A stretch of DNA of 64,000 nt from Diploptera punctata (GCA_030220185.1 JASPKZ010005708.1:756501-820500), one strand, 5' to 3'; counted from the first letter of the stretch, positions 1 through 10,113 are shown. The notes: generated from the sequence alone by a model not told the origin. Translations and numbers: made by a program.

Positions 1-137
1 TGACCTATTCAGAATGTTAAAAAGAAGGAGCTTGATTTTACAGTGATAAAATTAAACCGATAAAATCGAGGTGAAAAAGACTGTGATTGGTTGTAAATAA
101 AAAATCATTGAAATGTGATTGATCATTGACTTCCATT
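1..137 (-). repeat. Repeat family X, terminal fragment
   Basis: This is the end of a dispersed repeat seen again at 30.41-30.59 and 47.61-47.78 kb: the same string of phrases (cagaatgttaaaa, ggagcttgattt, gtgattggttgta, ccattgactcc) occurs in the same order. The class is unknown. The copy is cut by the window edge. Confidence 0.7.
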
Positions 138-323
138 AAATGTATATGTTCATTGGTGCTGGCAGGTAGCCAATCGAAATCAATAATCAAAGAATTGTCT
201 CCAGTTTATTACAAAGATTTATTTTTGCCATAACTTATTTCAAGTCTTATAGAAGAACGTTAAGTGCAAACAAATCAATGAAACGTTAAAAAAAATTCCG
301 TCTAGAATCTTTTTTATGAAATA

Positions 324-1009
324 CACAGTGATTCAAAATTGACTTTACAACTTTACAAGCTTATAGAAATTTATTTAGAAGACATACAGAATTGGTTTTA
401 ATGTCATATGATAGCACAACTCATCAGGTTTTCACCGACATAGTTTTATAGTACCTAGTTCTCTCACCGCGTGCGCTAACGTAGTTCATATCAAAATGGC
501 TGCTTTCACAGGTGCCGAGAGTGCTCGTTGTGTGTTTTTGTTCGAAGAAACTAAATCTGCGACAATTGTTCAGCGTTCAACATTACCTCATCGACGTCCG
601 TGATTTTCTGAACATGAGGTTTCCTGGTCGGTGGATTGGTCGTGGGGGACCAACAACATGGCCACCTCGGTCTCCTGATTTAACGCCACTGGACTTTTCT
701 TTTTGGGGGTTCCTTAAAGATGAAGTGTACGTTCCGCCCCTACCTGCCAATCTTGCTGAGCTCCGAAACCGAATCACCGCCGCAGCTGCGTTACTGAAGC
801 CGGATATGCTGCAACGTGTGTGGAAGGAGATTGATTTCAGGTTGGATGTTTGCTGCATGACTAACGGAAGCCACATTGAACCACGTTGACTGAATAGGTG
901 AAAACTTGATGAGTTGTGCTATGATATGACATTTAAACCAATTCTGTAGGTCTTCTAAATAAATTTCTATAAGCTTGTAAAGTTGTAAAGTCAATTTTGA
1001 ATCACCGTG
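324..1009 (+). mobile_element. Mariner-like (IS630/Tc1/mariner) internally deleted element
   Basis: A 686-bp element bounded by TA dinucleotides (322-323 and 1010-1011), the target of this superfamily. Inverted repeats of about 115 bp (left 324-440, right 893-1009) start CACAGTGATTCAAAATTGAC on the left and have one G/A difference at the right tip. The interior holds the two ends of a transposase gene (496-889), so this is a non-autonomous deletion derivative. Confidence 0.88.
496..889 (+). pseudogene. Mariner-like transposase, N-terminus joined to C-terminus
   Basis: An ATG at 496 opens MAAFTGAESARCVFLFEE and continues ETKSATIVQR, which has the look of the N-terminal helix-turn-helix start of mariner-like transposases. 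After about 27 codons the sequence jumps to the C-terminal catalytic region, read in a different frame (open 512-889): RWIGRGGPTTWPPRSPDLTP, then LDFSFWGFLKDEVY, the WPPRSPDLTPLD block that carries the last catalytic acidic residue. The frame change and the missing middle, including the first two catalytic Asp residues, make it non-functional. It lies symmetrically between the terminal repeats. The exact family within the superfamily is not resolved. Confidence 0.8.
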
Positions 1010-1011
1010 TA

Positions 1012-1764
1012 CATCCATATATTTGCGTAATATGTTATATATTATCATTAAAATTTGTTTTTAATTTTGAACATTCCATAAACTTTGTAAATATTCACCC
1101 ATTTTTTGTAGGCCTACTTCTTTCTCAAAGCAATGTCATTGTTGTTTATGGTAATTAAATTTCTATTCATTTGATTAATATACGATTTCAATTAGAATGT
1201 TTAGTGGTTATGCAAAAAAAAATAGCTAAAGATTTAGGCATGAAGAGATTGAATAGCATTATTATACTTTAATAATACGGAAATTCTATAAAATTCAAGC
1301 AGATCCCATTATCATTCTTGTATGTCCCGAGGAGTAAAAAATTCATATCTTATATCTAGTTGAATGTTATGATGATTACTTTTAATTTTGGAGACGGTAG
1401 AGCGGTATTTCCAAATCTTAACATTGTATTTTATTTTTGCAGTGTATAATTTGAATAATAAATAACAAACATTAGTAATGTAAAGAAGGCATTGGCCCGG
1501 GTATTGTGTAATTGAGGAGCCCGCAGTACTTGTACCCAGTAATGCTATGCAGTTAAGATCGTATAATAGCATGTGATTATCATACAAATAGGAATCTGTT
1601 TTGCCGACAGGATGATCTAGATGCATAATAAGATAAACATTGCGAGTTAGGTAACCCTCTATCATTTCAACATTTGTGATACAGCCTGTAGTGTATTCAA
1701 CGAAAAAAAAAACAGTTATTTCGATGACAACTATAAAAAGCTGAATAATTTTATTGTATAGACA
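1012..1764. other. AT-rich DNA, no gene seen
   Basis: Only short frames interrupted by stops on both strands; no tRNA-like head, LINE motif or clear terminal repeat. One TAGGCCTA palindrome lies at 1109-1116. Confidence 0.5.
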
Positions 1765-2260
1765 GACTTAGAGAAATTAAATCAAACGCAATAGAAAGAT
1801 GTAGGCTTACTATCTACCACTGGAGGGAGATGGAAACGACCGCAACAAGACCACATTCATTCACTAATAAGTGTTTTCGCCAAATAATGGGTGCGAGATG
1901 ACAAAATGTATGGACCAATTCAATTGTGGAAAGAAATGGGCTAGAAGAAAATAAAAATAAAAACAAATATTAAATAAAGTAAATAGAAGTGGATTGGGTA
2001 CACCTAAAAAGAGGATAATAGAGTTATAAAGATAGTTCTAGACTGTAAACCCGGAAGTAGTAGGAGAGGAAGACTTAGATTGATCTGGAGTACTGTGGAA
2101 TGGGGAGCCAAGAGAGGTGGGGAAAACATGGAAAGATATACAAATGGTAGCTGATAAGTGATAACCGACTTAGATAGAGGAAGCTTGTTGGCACCCTATG
2201 CTCCACAGGGGAACAAAAAGGAAATAAGCTAAGAAGAATGTCAACTACCGGCCGTGAATT
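1765..2260 (+). mobile_element. Degenerate LINE 3' region (family 3-like)
   Basis: Frames broken by stops spell the outline of a LINE ORF2 C-terminus: a GRPR-like purine-rich block near 1820-1860, then near 1990-2200 phrases such as WNGEPREVGKTWKDIQMVAD and EEACWHPMLHRGTK, comparable to the W-D-A-x-DR-x-W-R-x-L-V-E-x-A-x-x-H-P ending of many arthropod LINEs. No reverse transcriptase domain remains. Assignment is by pattern only. Confidence 0.4.
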
Positions 2261-2279
2261 AGTTGAAATGTCTTGCACT

Positions 2280-3775
2280 AAGCTGTTTTATCTACCTTAC
2301 TGTTATACCGATTCTTGAGATGTTTGTGAGCCAGGAAACTCAGACGGGAAGGTGCTGCATAATCACAGACCAGGCGCATAATCTCGGACAGCGAAAGCTT
2401 TGAGATTCTTGACTCATTCGTACCAAGATTGACCCTATGAAGTGAGTACTGGGAACATACCTGAATACGTATAAAGACGTCCGGAGTTTCGCTCTTTATC
2501 TCTCGTTAACTACGAAACGCGGATCTATGGGTCTTTTTGGCATATTAAGTAGAGGGCAGTCATTTTAAGAACCATGTTTATAGGACTCCAAAATTTGAAT
2601 GATTGTGTTCGTTAAAAAAAAAATCCGATGCAAGTTGTTGGTGCATTCGCTTGGTCTCTCGTCTCACCATATTATGTCACTGCCTGTAGGCCCTATCTGT
2701 GCAGTAGATTGCGCATTTTTATAATTGTTTTTCTGTGTAAGTACACTGATTTATTTTTAAGGTACTGCTAATGACTTTTAATAAATAAAATGCTGCTTTG
2801 TAATGATATTTGACTTGACGAGTGAAAATCAGAAAAATAAAATCCTCATCAAATTAGTCGGTATATATTTGAACCCCATACCATCGAATATAGATCTCAA
2901 ACGATACGTTCGACCAAACTCATTCTGTAAAAATATGTTAATTTATTATAATGTATTGAAAATACATAAATTAATGAGATATTTCCTGATCACGTGATGT
3001 TTTCGTCTTAATATGTCAGTCATTACAATTTATTACTCATTAAAATCTGACATTATATTACGCAAGGATTTGGCTGGAGGATCTTAGAGCTCTAAAATAG
3101 AAACGTATGTCGCCAATCAATTAGAATAAATGGGAAGTGCGTCACGAATCATTGTTATACCAACAAAAATAATAGAGAGTATGAAATGAAAATATTTTAC
3201 TGTCTCCAGCAAAAGAATAAACAAATACCATTTTTTTTGCATTTGATAAACGCGAAACACTTACATATTTTCATCACCAAAATAACTGGAAGTATTTCTA
3301 GAGGATACTTTTTTCAGACATCCAACAATGTAGTATAGGCCTATACTGCATTATTGTCTTACCAATGGAAACTTCTTTCTCCTGCATATTAAATTAATAT
3401 GTTACTTACGGAACTGAAGTTAATTTCTGGGCGTATGTCCAATGCTTACTTAAATTTTGCTGAGTGTTTACTCCTATCCTCCACGTATAGTATAATCTAA
3501 TGCAATACAATAAATTAGTGTTATTCCATTCCAGAACCCATCTTAAATAATATCAAACTTCAAGAGACCTATCAAGTGTAGTCTAATAAATAAATACCGG
3601 TAAATAAATAAATAAAAACTAAATATCTGTTAGTATTTTCTCAAATGTTACGGAAAGTACTCGCTGTATAATAATACTATTCTTATTAAAACATAATTAT
3701 TTTGACGTTTACAAGTAGATTATATGAAAGAAAATTGTAAAAGGTAGGGAGTGAGGGGTCTGTACTCATAGACAT
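2280..3775. other. Unassigned AT-rich DNA
   Basis: Nothing recognisable. Short frames such as 2803-2997 have no motif and no splice context. A TAGGCCTA occurs at 3336-3343. Confidence 0.45.
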
Positions 3776-3779
3776 GTGC

Positions 3780-3915
3780 ACAGTATTTTTTTTAGTTAGA
3801 GACCGAGTCGACCCCAGGAAAATTGTACTGCCAGAAGGATTCGGTCAGTTTAAAAATCTAGTCTCGATCTTCCGGCTTTTAGCATATTATCTTAACCAAC
3901 TAGTCTACGGCGTGA
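3780..3915 (-). mobile_element. SINE family A, degenerate copy
   Basis: Read on the minus strand it begins with a decayed tRNA-like head (cgccgtag at 3908-3915, tRNA-like ggctt/ccgga segments) and continues with the family A body (ctgaccga, the gtcgaccccagg phrase at 3808-3819). Much diverged from the copies at 29.7, 36.3 and 59.7 kb. Confidence 0.55.
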
Positions 3916-4003
3916 CAAATATACAAAGTGGACCGATTTTTTTTTACCAATAAACATGTGATATATTTTAACGTAAGGAAGTGAGAAATATTTCTCCAGA
4001 ATT

Positions 4004-4034
<31 letters not shown>
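4004..4034. repeat. (ta)n(tg)n microsatellite
   Basis: A ta run followed by about eleven tg units, 45 bp upstream of the tRNA-like module at 4080. Confidence 0.95.
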
Positions 4035-4079
4035 TGGAGATCGAGTTCTCGCGAAATCTAGTAATAATGGAGAATGTAT

Positions 4080-4195
4080 ATAAGAAAAATAAGTGTTTGA
4101 ATTGGATGCGCCTGGTGGTGTAATGGATAACACGCTGGGGTACCGACCCAGAGTTCCGGGTTCGAATCCCGTCCAGGCATTTATTTTTCTTATGT
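4080..4195 (+). repeat. tRNA-like module in inverted repeats, copy 1
   Basis: Positions 4109-4179 fold as a nearly complete tRNA cloverleaf: acceptor 6 of 7 pairs (cgcctgg with ccaggca), D-stem GTGT/ACAC, anticodon stem CTGGG/CCCAG with a 7-nt loop GTACCGA carrying U33, and T-arm CGGG/CCCG with loop TTCGAAT. The anticodon position reads ACC. Box A and box B (GGTTCGAATCC) are intact. The module lies between inverted flanks, aagaaaaataagtg and catttatttttcttat. Copies at 5.4 and 37.9 kb make it a repeat rather than a single tRNA gene; a functional tRNA is possible but unlikely. Confidence 0.72.
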
Positions 4196-4327
4196 CATAT
4201 TAAGCTTGCATTGCTCAATGTCAAAAATGTAATTATAACATCGATAAAGCGTCACTGCTATAAAGTAAAAACATTCTCTTTAATTTGCTTACTTGTTATA
4301 GTCAGCTACTAGGTGGCAGTGAAGACC

Positions 4328-4358
4328 GTTCTCGCGATATCTAGTAATAATGGAGAAT
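4328..4358. repeat. 31-bp direct repeat of 4042-4074
   Basis: The phrase gttctcgcg, atatctagtaataatggaga matches gttctcgcg, aaatctagtaataatggaga about 286 bp upstream. It ends just before the Helitron 5' end, so the insertion site lay in an older duplicated segment. Confidence 0.7.
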
Positions 4359-4363
4359 ATATA

Positions 4364-5359
4364 TCTTATCTTAATATATAAAAATTACGTGTCACGTTGT
4401 TTGTCCGCGATTGAATCCTAAACTACTGCACTGATTTTAATAAAATTTTGCACACTGTGTGCTGTTTGATCCAACTTGAGACCTACGGTTGTGTATAACT
4501 AAATTTGTAGTCACATTATTTTTATTGCAAATTATTTGTTTATTATTTAACGAAGAGTTATAATTATCTGTGAGTTCCATACGATTCTAACAGATGACGG
4601 TGTAAGGTAATTGGTTTATTATTTAACAAAGAGAGATCCAGGTGGATGTGCTTTTTGTAACAACCGCGAATTTCAATTGAATTACAAATATTGATTATTT
4701 CATAATTTAAGTGTGTTCAGTGTTTATTTTATTTTCAATATATTGATAATAATATTAATTTCGTGTGTAAATATTAGTTTTAAGTAATCTGGTTGAAAGA
4801 CAGCAACTTAATTTAAATTTAACTGGACCGAGAAGGGACATTGAACAATATGGCGAATCTGTTCTAGAGACCATGAATGATAAGATATCAAGTGAATTCC
4901 CGCAAATTGGTATAGGCCTATGTGACATAAATCTTACATTTAAGAAGAATGTCAATTTAAAAACATATGAAGGTCCTAACGAACGGAATAACAGAACTGT
5001 ACGTAAGTCTGTTAGTTATAATAATAGGCCTAATATTACAGAAACAATCTCCATGCCTCAATTAAATGAAAAACAAGATGACTATATTATATCACAAGAT
5101 GATATTACTATACAGACACTTATTGACGATGATGATGAGAATCCAAACTGCCAACAAGTTCGTAGAAAAAACGAAAGTATAATGAAATCAACAAGCCTCC
5201 TCAAAATATTCCATCAATAAATGTATATAATCCTTATGATACACTTATGGATGATACTGAGAATGCAGACAACATAAATTCATCTCAATTAACAAAACCA
5301 TACGGAAAAATTAACGTAAAAATAGTTAAAGGCGATACGAAGTTCGCCGGGCCATCTAG
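4364..5359 (+). mobile_element. Non-autonomous Helitron
   Basis: The 5' end starts TC (4364-4365) in tcttatcttaatatataaaa, followed by ttacgtgtcacg. The 3' end is CTAG (5356-5359), preceded by a hairpin GGCGA-N8-TCGCC at about 5331-5348. The flanking bases are A (4363) and T (5360), the A/T host site used by Helitrons, with no target duplication. At 996 bp it lacks Rep and helicase motifs. Its reading frame is described separately. The 5' TC, 3' hairpin and CTAG agree with the established Helitron structure. Confidence 0.85.
4873..5348 (+). pseudogene. Helitron-borne reading frame, unrecognised, with frameshift
   Basis: A frame from ATG 4873 runs 115 codons to a stop at 5218-5220 (begins MNDKISSEFPQIG; rich in Asn, Asp, Ile). 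From about 5195 another frame is open (PPQNIPSINVYNPYDTLMDD onward) through the terminal hairpin to the element end, reading KIVKGDTKFAGPSS. The two frames look like one protein broken by a one-base indel near 5190-5200. No Rep, helicase, zinc finger or OTU motif is visible. It could be the N-terminal part of a Helitron protein or captured host sequence; function unknown. Confidence 0.4.
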
Positions 5360-5381
5360 TATATATATATATATATATATA
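5360..5381. repeat. (ta)n microsatellite
   Basis: About eleven ta units between the Helitron 3' end and the second tRNA-like module. Confidence 0.95.
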
Positions 5382-5493
5382 AAGAAAAATAAATGTTTGA
5401 ATTGGATTCACCTGGTGGTGTGATGGTTAACACACTGGGGTACCAACCAAGAGTTCCGGATTCGAATCCCGTCCAGGCATTTATTTTTCTTAT
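5379..5493 (+). repeat. tRNA-like module in inverted repeats, copy 2
   Basis: Same layout as the module at 4080: flanks aagaaaaataaatg and catttatttttcttat, cloverleaf 5409-5479 with the GTACC part of the anticodon loop and the TTCGAAT T-loop kept. The anticodon stem is weakened (ctggg against ccaag), so this copy is more decayed. Confidence 0.72.
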
Positions 5494-5527
5494 CATGTCA
5501 TATATATGTATATATAAAGTACTTAAT

Positions 5528-5640
5528 TATACAGTTACTAAATTGTTCAGACTGTAAATGGAGAATTTTGAGATGGGGAATCAGTAGTTAGAAATACATA
5601 GGCCTATTTCAGGCTTCACGAGAACTTGAACTTAAATAAC
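5528..5640 (+). repeat. Direct repeat, copy 1 (partner 5988-6100)
   Basis: Both copies share an attatacagtta start, tggagaattttgagat and an ataggcctat phrase in the same order, about 460 bp apart. The interval holds a SINE A remnant. Confidence 0.6.
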
Positions 5641-5679
5641 ACTGGTCAAAACCATGATAATTCTTTTAATACTTTATCA

Positions 5680-5840
5680 GTCCTGCGTGACGGCCACCTG
5701 TATCCTCAGAACAAGAGTATGATACTGATTTCAGCTAGAGGGTCATCGTGACTCCAGAAGGAAAATCGGCTCCACAGGGAGACGAAGACTCGACCTTTCG
5801 ACTTTTAGCATATTACCTTACCCAACTAGGTACGGCGTGA
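5680..5840 (-). mobile_element. SINE family A, degenerate copy
   Basis: The body phrase cctgcgtgacggccacct at 5686-5703 is well kept. The tRNA-like head at the right end is decayed. The sequence beyond the head (cggcgtgacaaatata) also follows the copy at 3.8 kb, so flanks and SINE appear duplicated together. Confidence 0.6.
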
Positions 5841-5987
5841 CAAATATAGAAAGCGACAAAGATACAAAGGAGGTATAGGGCCTATTTCTGAGCTATGTTC
5901 ATCTGACATATTTTAAACTTATGGAGAAATTTTTCTTCACAATTTGTACACATCTATGGGGTGGCTTTAACCTTAAAGTAATCAATA

Positions 5988-6100
5988 ATTATACAGTTAT
6001 TATATTATGCAGAGTATACATGGAGAATTTTGAGATAGGGAACCTGTATTCAGATATAGGCCTATGTGTCCTTTTTCAACGTCACGGGAGGTGAAACCGA
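5988..6100 (+). repeat. Direct repeat, copy 2 (partner 5528-5640)
   Basis: Second copy of the repeat described at 5528, with similar divergence along its length. Confidence 0.6.
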
Positions 6101-6104
6101 CCAC

Positions 6105-6635
6105 ACCCGTGAAAACTTTCTTTAGTACTTTTCATATTTGTATTTTTCATTTTACATATCTCCCTTTTAATTGTATTGTTATGTGTTTTCCCCCATTTCA
6201 CTCATAGAAACGTAAAATGATTGGGGTGTAGTTGCTGTACTCTCCATAATCGCCACAAATATTCCTATTAATCTTGTATTTCATGATTACACGGGCAAAT
6301 AGACAGACTCCATTCAATGCAGCACAATATAACAATACATTATTTTTCTCTTTGGTAGTTCTATTTGGCTTGGGCGATTCAGTCTCTCGTATTAATAAGT
6401 TGAAGAATTCTTATTTTGTAATTGTATTTCTGACCGTTGGTCGGTGCCTTATCTCAAAATGCTCAGTTTGTAATCCTCTACCATCTCTATAAAGGCGCAG
6501 CCCAATGTTGAGCTACAGTCTCTCTTTTGTTAGGAGCCACTAGACCAAGTTAATTTAGTTACCTTATTTACCCATAGATGTTATGAATGGTATGCAGTCA
6601 ACATACCGACTCAATGATACATCTGGCAGGCAACT
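6105..6635. other. Unassigned DNA
   Basis: A 72-codon frame (6274-6492) has no motif and no splice support. No repeat relation to the rest of the window was noticed. Confidence 0.4.
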
Positions 6636-6639
6636 AAGG

Positions 6640-6795
6640 TATTACTGGGATGTTGAGATCGGTCAATTTTGCTTAGAGGCCTTTTTATTCAGGCTTAAGG
6701 ATCTTTTACAAACCTGAAAATCTTCAGACTCGAGACCCACGGCTTAATGTCCCTCCCAGGGAACTTGCTCCTTGTATTTTTCCATCCTAAAACAC
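6640..6795 (-). mobile_element. SINE family E fragment (body)
   Basis: Minus-strand phrases match the full copy at 55.15 kb: the aaaatacaaggagcaagt side, gggagggacattaagccgtg, gattttcaggtttgtaaaag and aaaaaggcctctaagcaaaa occur in the same order. The tRNA-like head is missing. Confidence 0.75.
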
Positions 6796-6799
6796 CATT

Positions 6800-7595
6800 T
6801 CTATAATGTTTATCATGCAAGTTAGATAAACACTGTGTGTGTGCGTGCGCGTATGTAATTTTGTTAATAAATGTCACCGTTTCGAATTGGAGCAAGCATT
6901 AGTTATACCTATAACAATGTCCTCCATATAGTATTGATGCGAGTGACCGTGGCTGTTTGCCGCAGACAGTATTATCACCAGAGTATCGATTATAATCGTT
7001 ATATATCCGAACATAATATACGCACATTCCTTCACATGAGGGTTGTAGTAGAGTTTCAAATTCCGCATCATTAAGCACGCTGTATAGAGACGTAAATGCG
7101 AACTTCATATTCTCGAGGGGACAATAATGAAAAGGGGGATTAAAATGTCGTAATTTGCCTCCCTCGAGCACAATACGATTCACATTCCAGCTTGCAACGG
7201 TAAACTATGCAACTCATCTATTTTTCAACTTTTTTTTGTTCTGTAAAAATATATCTATACTAGTGAATCTTCCGCTACTTGATTTTTATCAATAGATTTT
7301 TATTTTTATACATTATTTTTCCTCTTGTTATTGCACTTGTTCATTTTGTTCTTGTTATTTATGTTCTTTTTTGTTTTTATTTTGTCTCCTCTTGTTCTTA
7401 TTTTTGTTTGTTTAATTGTGGTTGTTGGTTTTTTAGGACGCTACAGAATTCCGTTGATCAAATGCTTTACCCTTCTGAATAATAACTATCCATTTTACCT
7501 ACCCCGAACCGAACACTTTAGATCACCATTTCCAGGTTTTGAATCAGAACGAATATTACCTCTATTAATGGACGCAAATTAATAATTGTAAAAAA
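6800..7595. other. Unassigned DNA, pyrimidine-rich from 7200
   Basis: Overlapping frames on both strands at 6870-7183 and hydrophobic frames at 7279-7582 come from low-complexity T-rich sequence (runs of ttttt and gttctt). No supported gene. Confidence 0.45.
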
Positions 7596-7596
7596 A

Positions 7597-7916
7597 TCTT
7601 TCTTCTTCTTCTTCCTTTCCAGGATTAGGCCAATGCGACCTGTTCCGGTCTCAAGTCCATTGTTTCGTTGGCCGTCCCAAAGATCTTTTTCCATGTGGTT
7701 TGTAGGTGTTGATCTTTTTGGGTAATCTTGTATTGTCCATTCTGTCTAAAATGATCTTTCCATTGGTGCTCTTTTAGTTTATCAACTATTGAAAATATCT
7801 TGAGTTCATTTCTTATTGATTCGTTGTGTAATCTATCCATGCGTGTACATCCTTTTACGGATCTTAAAAATTTCATTTCAGTGGCTTGATTGTGTGAGAT
7901 ATCTTTGTAAAAATCT
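7597..7916 (-). mobile_element. LINE family 2, ORF2 C-terminus with (gaa)n tail
   Basis: A minus-strand frame (7625-7942) reads ATEMKFLRSVKGCTRMDRLH followed by NESIRNELKIFSIVDKLKEH, the conserved post-reverse-transcriptase tail of a LINE ORF2; QWKDHFRQNGQYKITQK follows. The element is strongly 5'-truncated and ends in (gaa)n (plus strand cttcttcttcttcc at 7602-7615). A SINE B lies at its upstream side. Confidence 0.75.
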
Positions 7917-7928
7917 TTAAAATACATA

Positions 7929-8269
7929 AACTCCAAGCGCAACCGGCCTAGAAGGTCCTTGACCTACCAGCCGGCTGCTGGACTCACATCCACATGTGTT
8001 AATCATAGAGATAGATGATCATAAGCCAGTGTAGGGTTGACATGTGGTCAGAATGTCGAGTCCCCCAGCCATTATAGCTGGTTCTCTAAACCAGGAGTCG
8101 CTACTTATTGTAGCTACCCAAATGCTTCACGATGCTGGGTGGGCACCGGTCCCATACTGGCCGAAATTCCATGAGAAAATTTCTTCCCCCTTGAGGACTC
8201 GAACCAGCACAAGTCCCGTAGCTCTGCGCCAAGGCATCTTGCCTTAACCACTCGGCTACGGCGCAGGAC
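7929..8269 (-). mobile_element. SINE family B, near full length, with target duplication
   Basis: On the minus strand it begins gtcctgcgccgtagccgagt, a tRNA Ser/Leu-like head (box A tagccgagtgg, box B ctggttcgagtcc), and ends with the family B body (accggtgcccaccc, gtggatgtgagtcc, accttctaggcc). Flanking repeats ttaaaatacata (7917-7928) and ttaaaaatacata (8270-8282) are a target duplication with one inserted A. Confidence 0.88.
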
Positions 8270-8292
8270 TTAAAAATACATACATGTACAAC

Positions 8293-8520
8293 ATTTCATT
8301 CTTCTTCTTCCTTTCCAGGATTAGGTCAATGCGACCTGATCGGGTCTCAAGTCCATCGTATTCTTGACCGTCCCAAATATATTTTTCCACGCGGTTTGTA
8401 GATGTTGATTGTTTTGAGTAATCTTGCATTGTCCATTCTGTCTAAATATTCTTTCCATCGATATTTATGCTTTTGTAGTTTATCGAGTATTGAAAATATC
8501 TCCAGGTACAAAATTCCATA
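8293..8520 (-). mobile_element. LINE family 2, second 3' end
   Basis: The minus frame 8347-8580 contains LEIFSILDKLQKHKYRWKEY and LDRMDNARLLKTINIYKPRG, the same C-terminal block as at 7.6 kb. The plus strand starts with cttcttcttcctttccagga, so the tail is again (gaa)n. Strongly 5'-truncated. Confidence 0.75.
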
Positions 8521-8524
8521 ATAA

Positions 8525-9270
8525 AGAAAAATAACTTGATATTCTGTGTCCGATAAAATAATAATAAATAAGAATGTCACACAATGTGTATAAATAAAAA
8601 ATTTCTATTCAAATTATTATAATTACAATTTTTATGCTTAAACTTTGTTCAAATATATAAAAAACATTTTTAGTAATCTTTTATGTGAATATTCATGTAC
8701 ACTGGTGATAATTAATCAATGTCCTAGTTAGACGGATAGATTATGACACATGTTTTAACAAATGAACTCTGAGTTGCGCAATGAACAGGATGAAGAAGTG
8801 TCTCCATTCATTTGTTGAAAATGTTAACTTACGTAAGTTTATTACGTAACTAACGGCGCGTAAAACATTTTGAAGAAATCAGGTACTGCGATGAGTTATG
8901 GGAATTAAATTCATAGCAAATATTACAAGCATTCACGTTTTCCCATTTAAAAAATTCTCAACTAGTGTTTTTTATATATTATGAATGAACATGTTTATTG
9001 AATGTTAAATTACAGTATAGAACTAGAAAAACAACTAAGCTCAAGTAGATTTTGCAATCAGTGTAAATGTTCTGGCTTATTTAATAAGCTACATGTGAAA
9101 CGTGTAAGTTGTTATGGGGCGGATGTTGCATCTTCATTACTCTAGTTACTTTGTGAATACATTATTGTAATAAGGGTTGCCAGGAAATGAATTCGTTATA
9201 ATAATTAATTACTTTATTACTTACCTCATGACGTTCATGCAATCATGTTTCACGTTTTTATGTTCTACAA
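8525..9270. other. AT-rich DNA, no gene seen
   Basis: No coding frame over about 70 codons with a motif and no repeat head. Runs into a 5'-truncated SINE B. Confidence 0.5.
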
Positions 9271-9275
9271 TTTTG

Positions 9276-9553
9276 CGCTGGTTCGGGTCTCCATGGGGGA
9301 AGACATTTTCTCTTGATATTTCGGCCAGTATGGGACCGGTGCCCACCCAACATCGCGAGGATTTGGGTACCTACTATAGGTAGCAGTTCCTGGTTGAGGA
9401 GATCAGCTATAACGGCTGAGGGACTTGGCATGCTGACCACATGTCACCCCAATACTGGCTAATGATCATCTACCTCTGTGATTGACACATGTGGAAGTGA
9501 AGCCAGCAGCCGGCTGGTAAGCTAAGGGCCTTCTAGGCCTATCGCGCCATGGA
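9276..9553 (+). mobile_element. SINE family B, 5'-truncated
   Basis: Starts inside the tRNA-like head at gcgctggttcgggtctcc and keeps the whole body to cgcgccatggaatta, followed directly by (att)n at 9555-9585. Truncation of the 5' end is typical of retroposition. Confidence 0.85.
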
Positions 9554-9585
<32 letters not shown>

Positions 9586-9587
9586 CA

Positions 9588-9900
9588 ATCCGGCTTTTCT
9601 TCTGCTGAAGTTTATGAGTAAGTTACCTTTTACCAGTAGAGGTTACCAGCCTCTAGCCAAACCCCTCTTCCTGGAGGACAGGGAACTGCAATTTCGGAGT
9701 GTTCATCTCCTAGAGAAGTTGCCTTCACTACGGCTTTGGGGACTTCTCTTCTCCCCACGTAACCCTGTGGACGGGGCCCTACCCAGGTACTACCCACTGG
9801 GCGAGTGGGACCTGGAGCTCACAAAAGGGCAGGGGCGCCTACTCCCTGGAATGGACTACCTCTGTCAAGGGTACCACTCTGTTACTGGAACACTTTGCAA
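9588..9900 (+). other. GC-rich open segment of unknown identity
   Basis: A frame of 97 codons (9614-9907) begins MSKLPFTSRGYQPLAKPL in sequence clearly richer in G+C than its surroundings. It sits between a SINE B tail and a LINE C-terminus, so it is probably part of a repeat unit. No domain is recognised and no splice context supports a host gene. Confidence 0.3.
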
Positions 9901-9902
9901 TA

Positions 9903-10113
9903 ACTGATAAAACAGATACATATAGACAAAAATGGAAGCAACACATAGACAGAATGAATGAAGATATATATCCAAAACAAATAACAAAATACAAACCTAA
10001 AGGCACCCGAGATGTGGGCAGACCTAGAAAGATCTGGGCTGAAGTCGGAACGGGTCAACAGACCTAATCCATGAATGCAGATGATGATGATGATGGTGAT
10101 GATGATGATGATG

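Noticed and set aside
4109..4179. Functional tRNA gene
   Set aside because: Copies with inverted flanks and decay elsewhere, and an unusual anticodon, favour a repeat; kept as a tRNA-like module.
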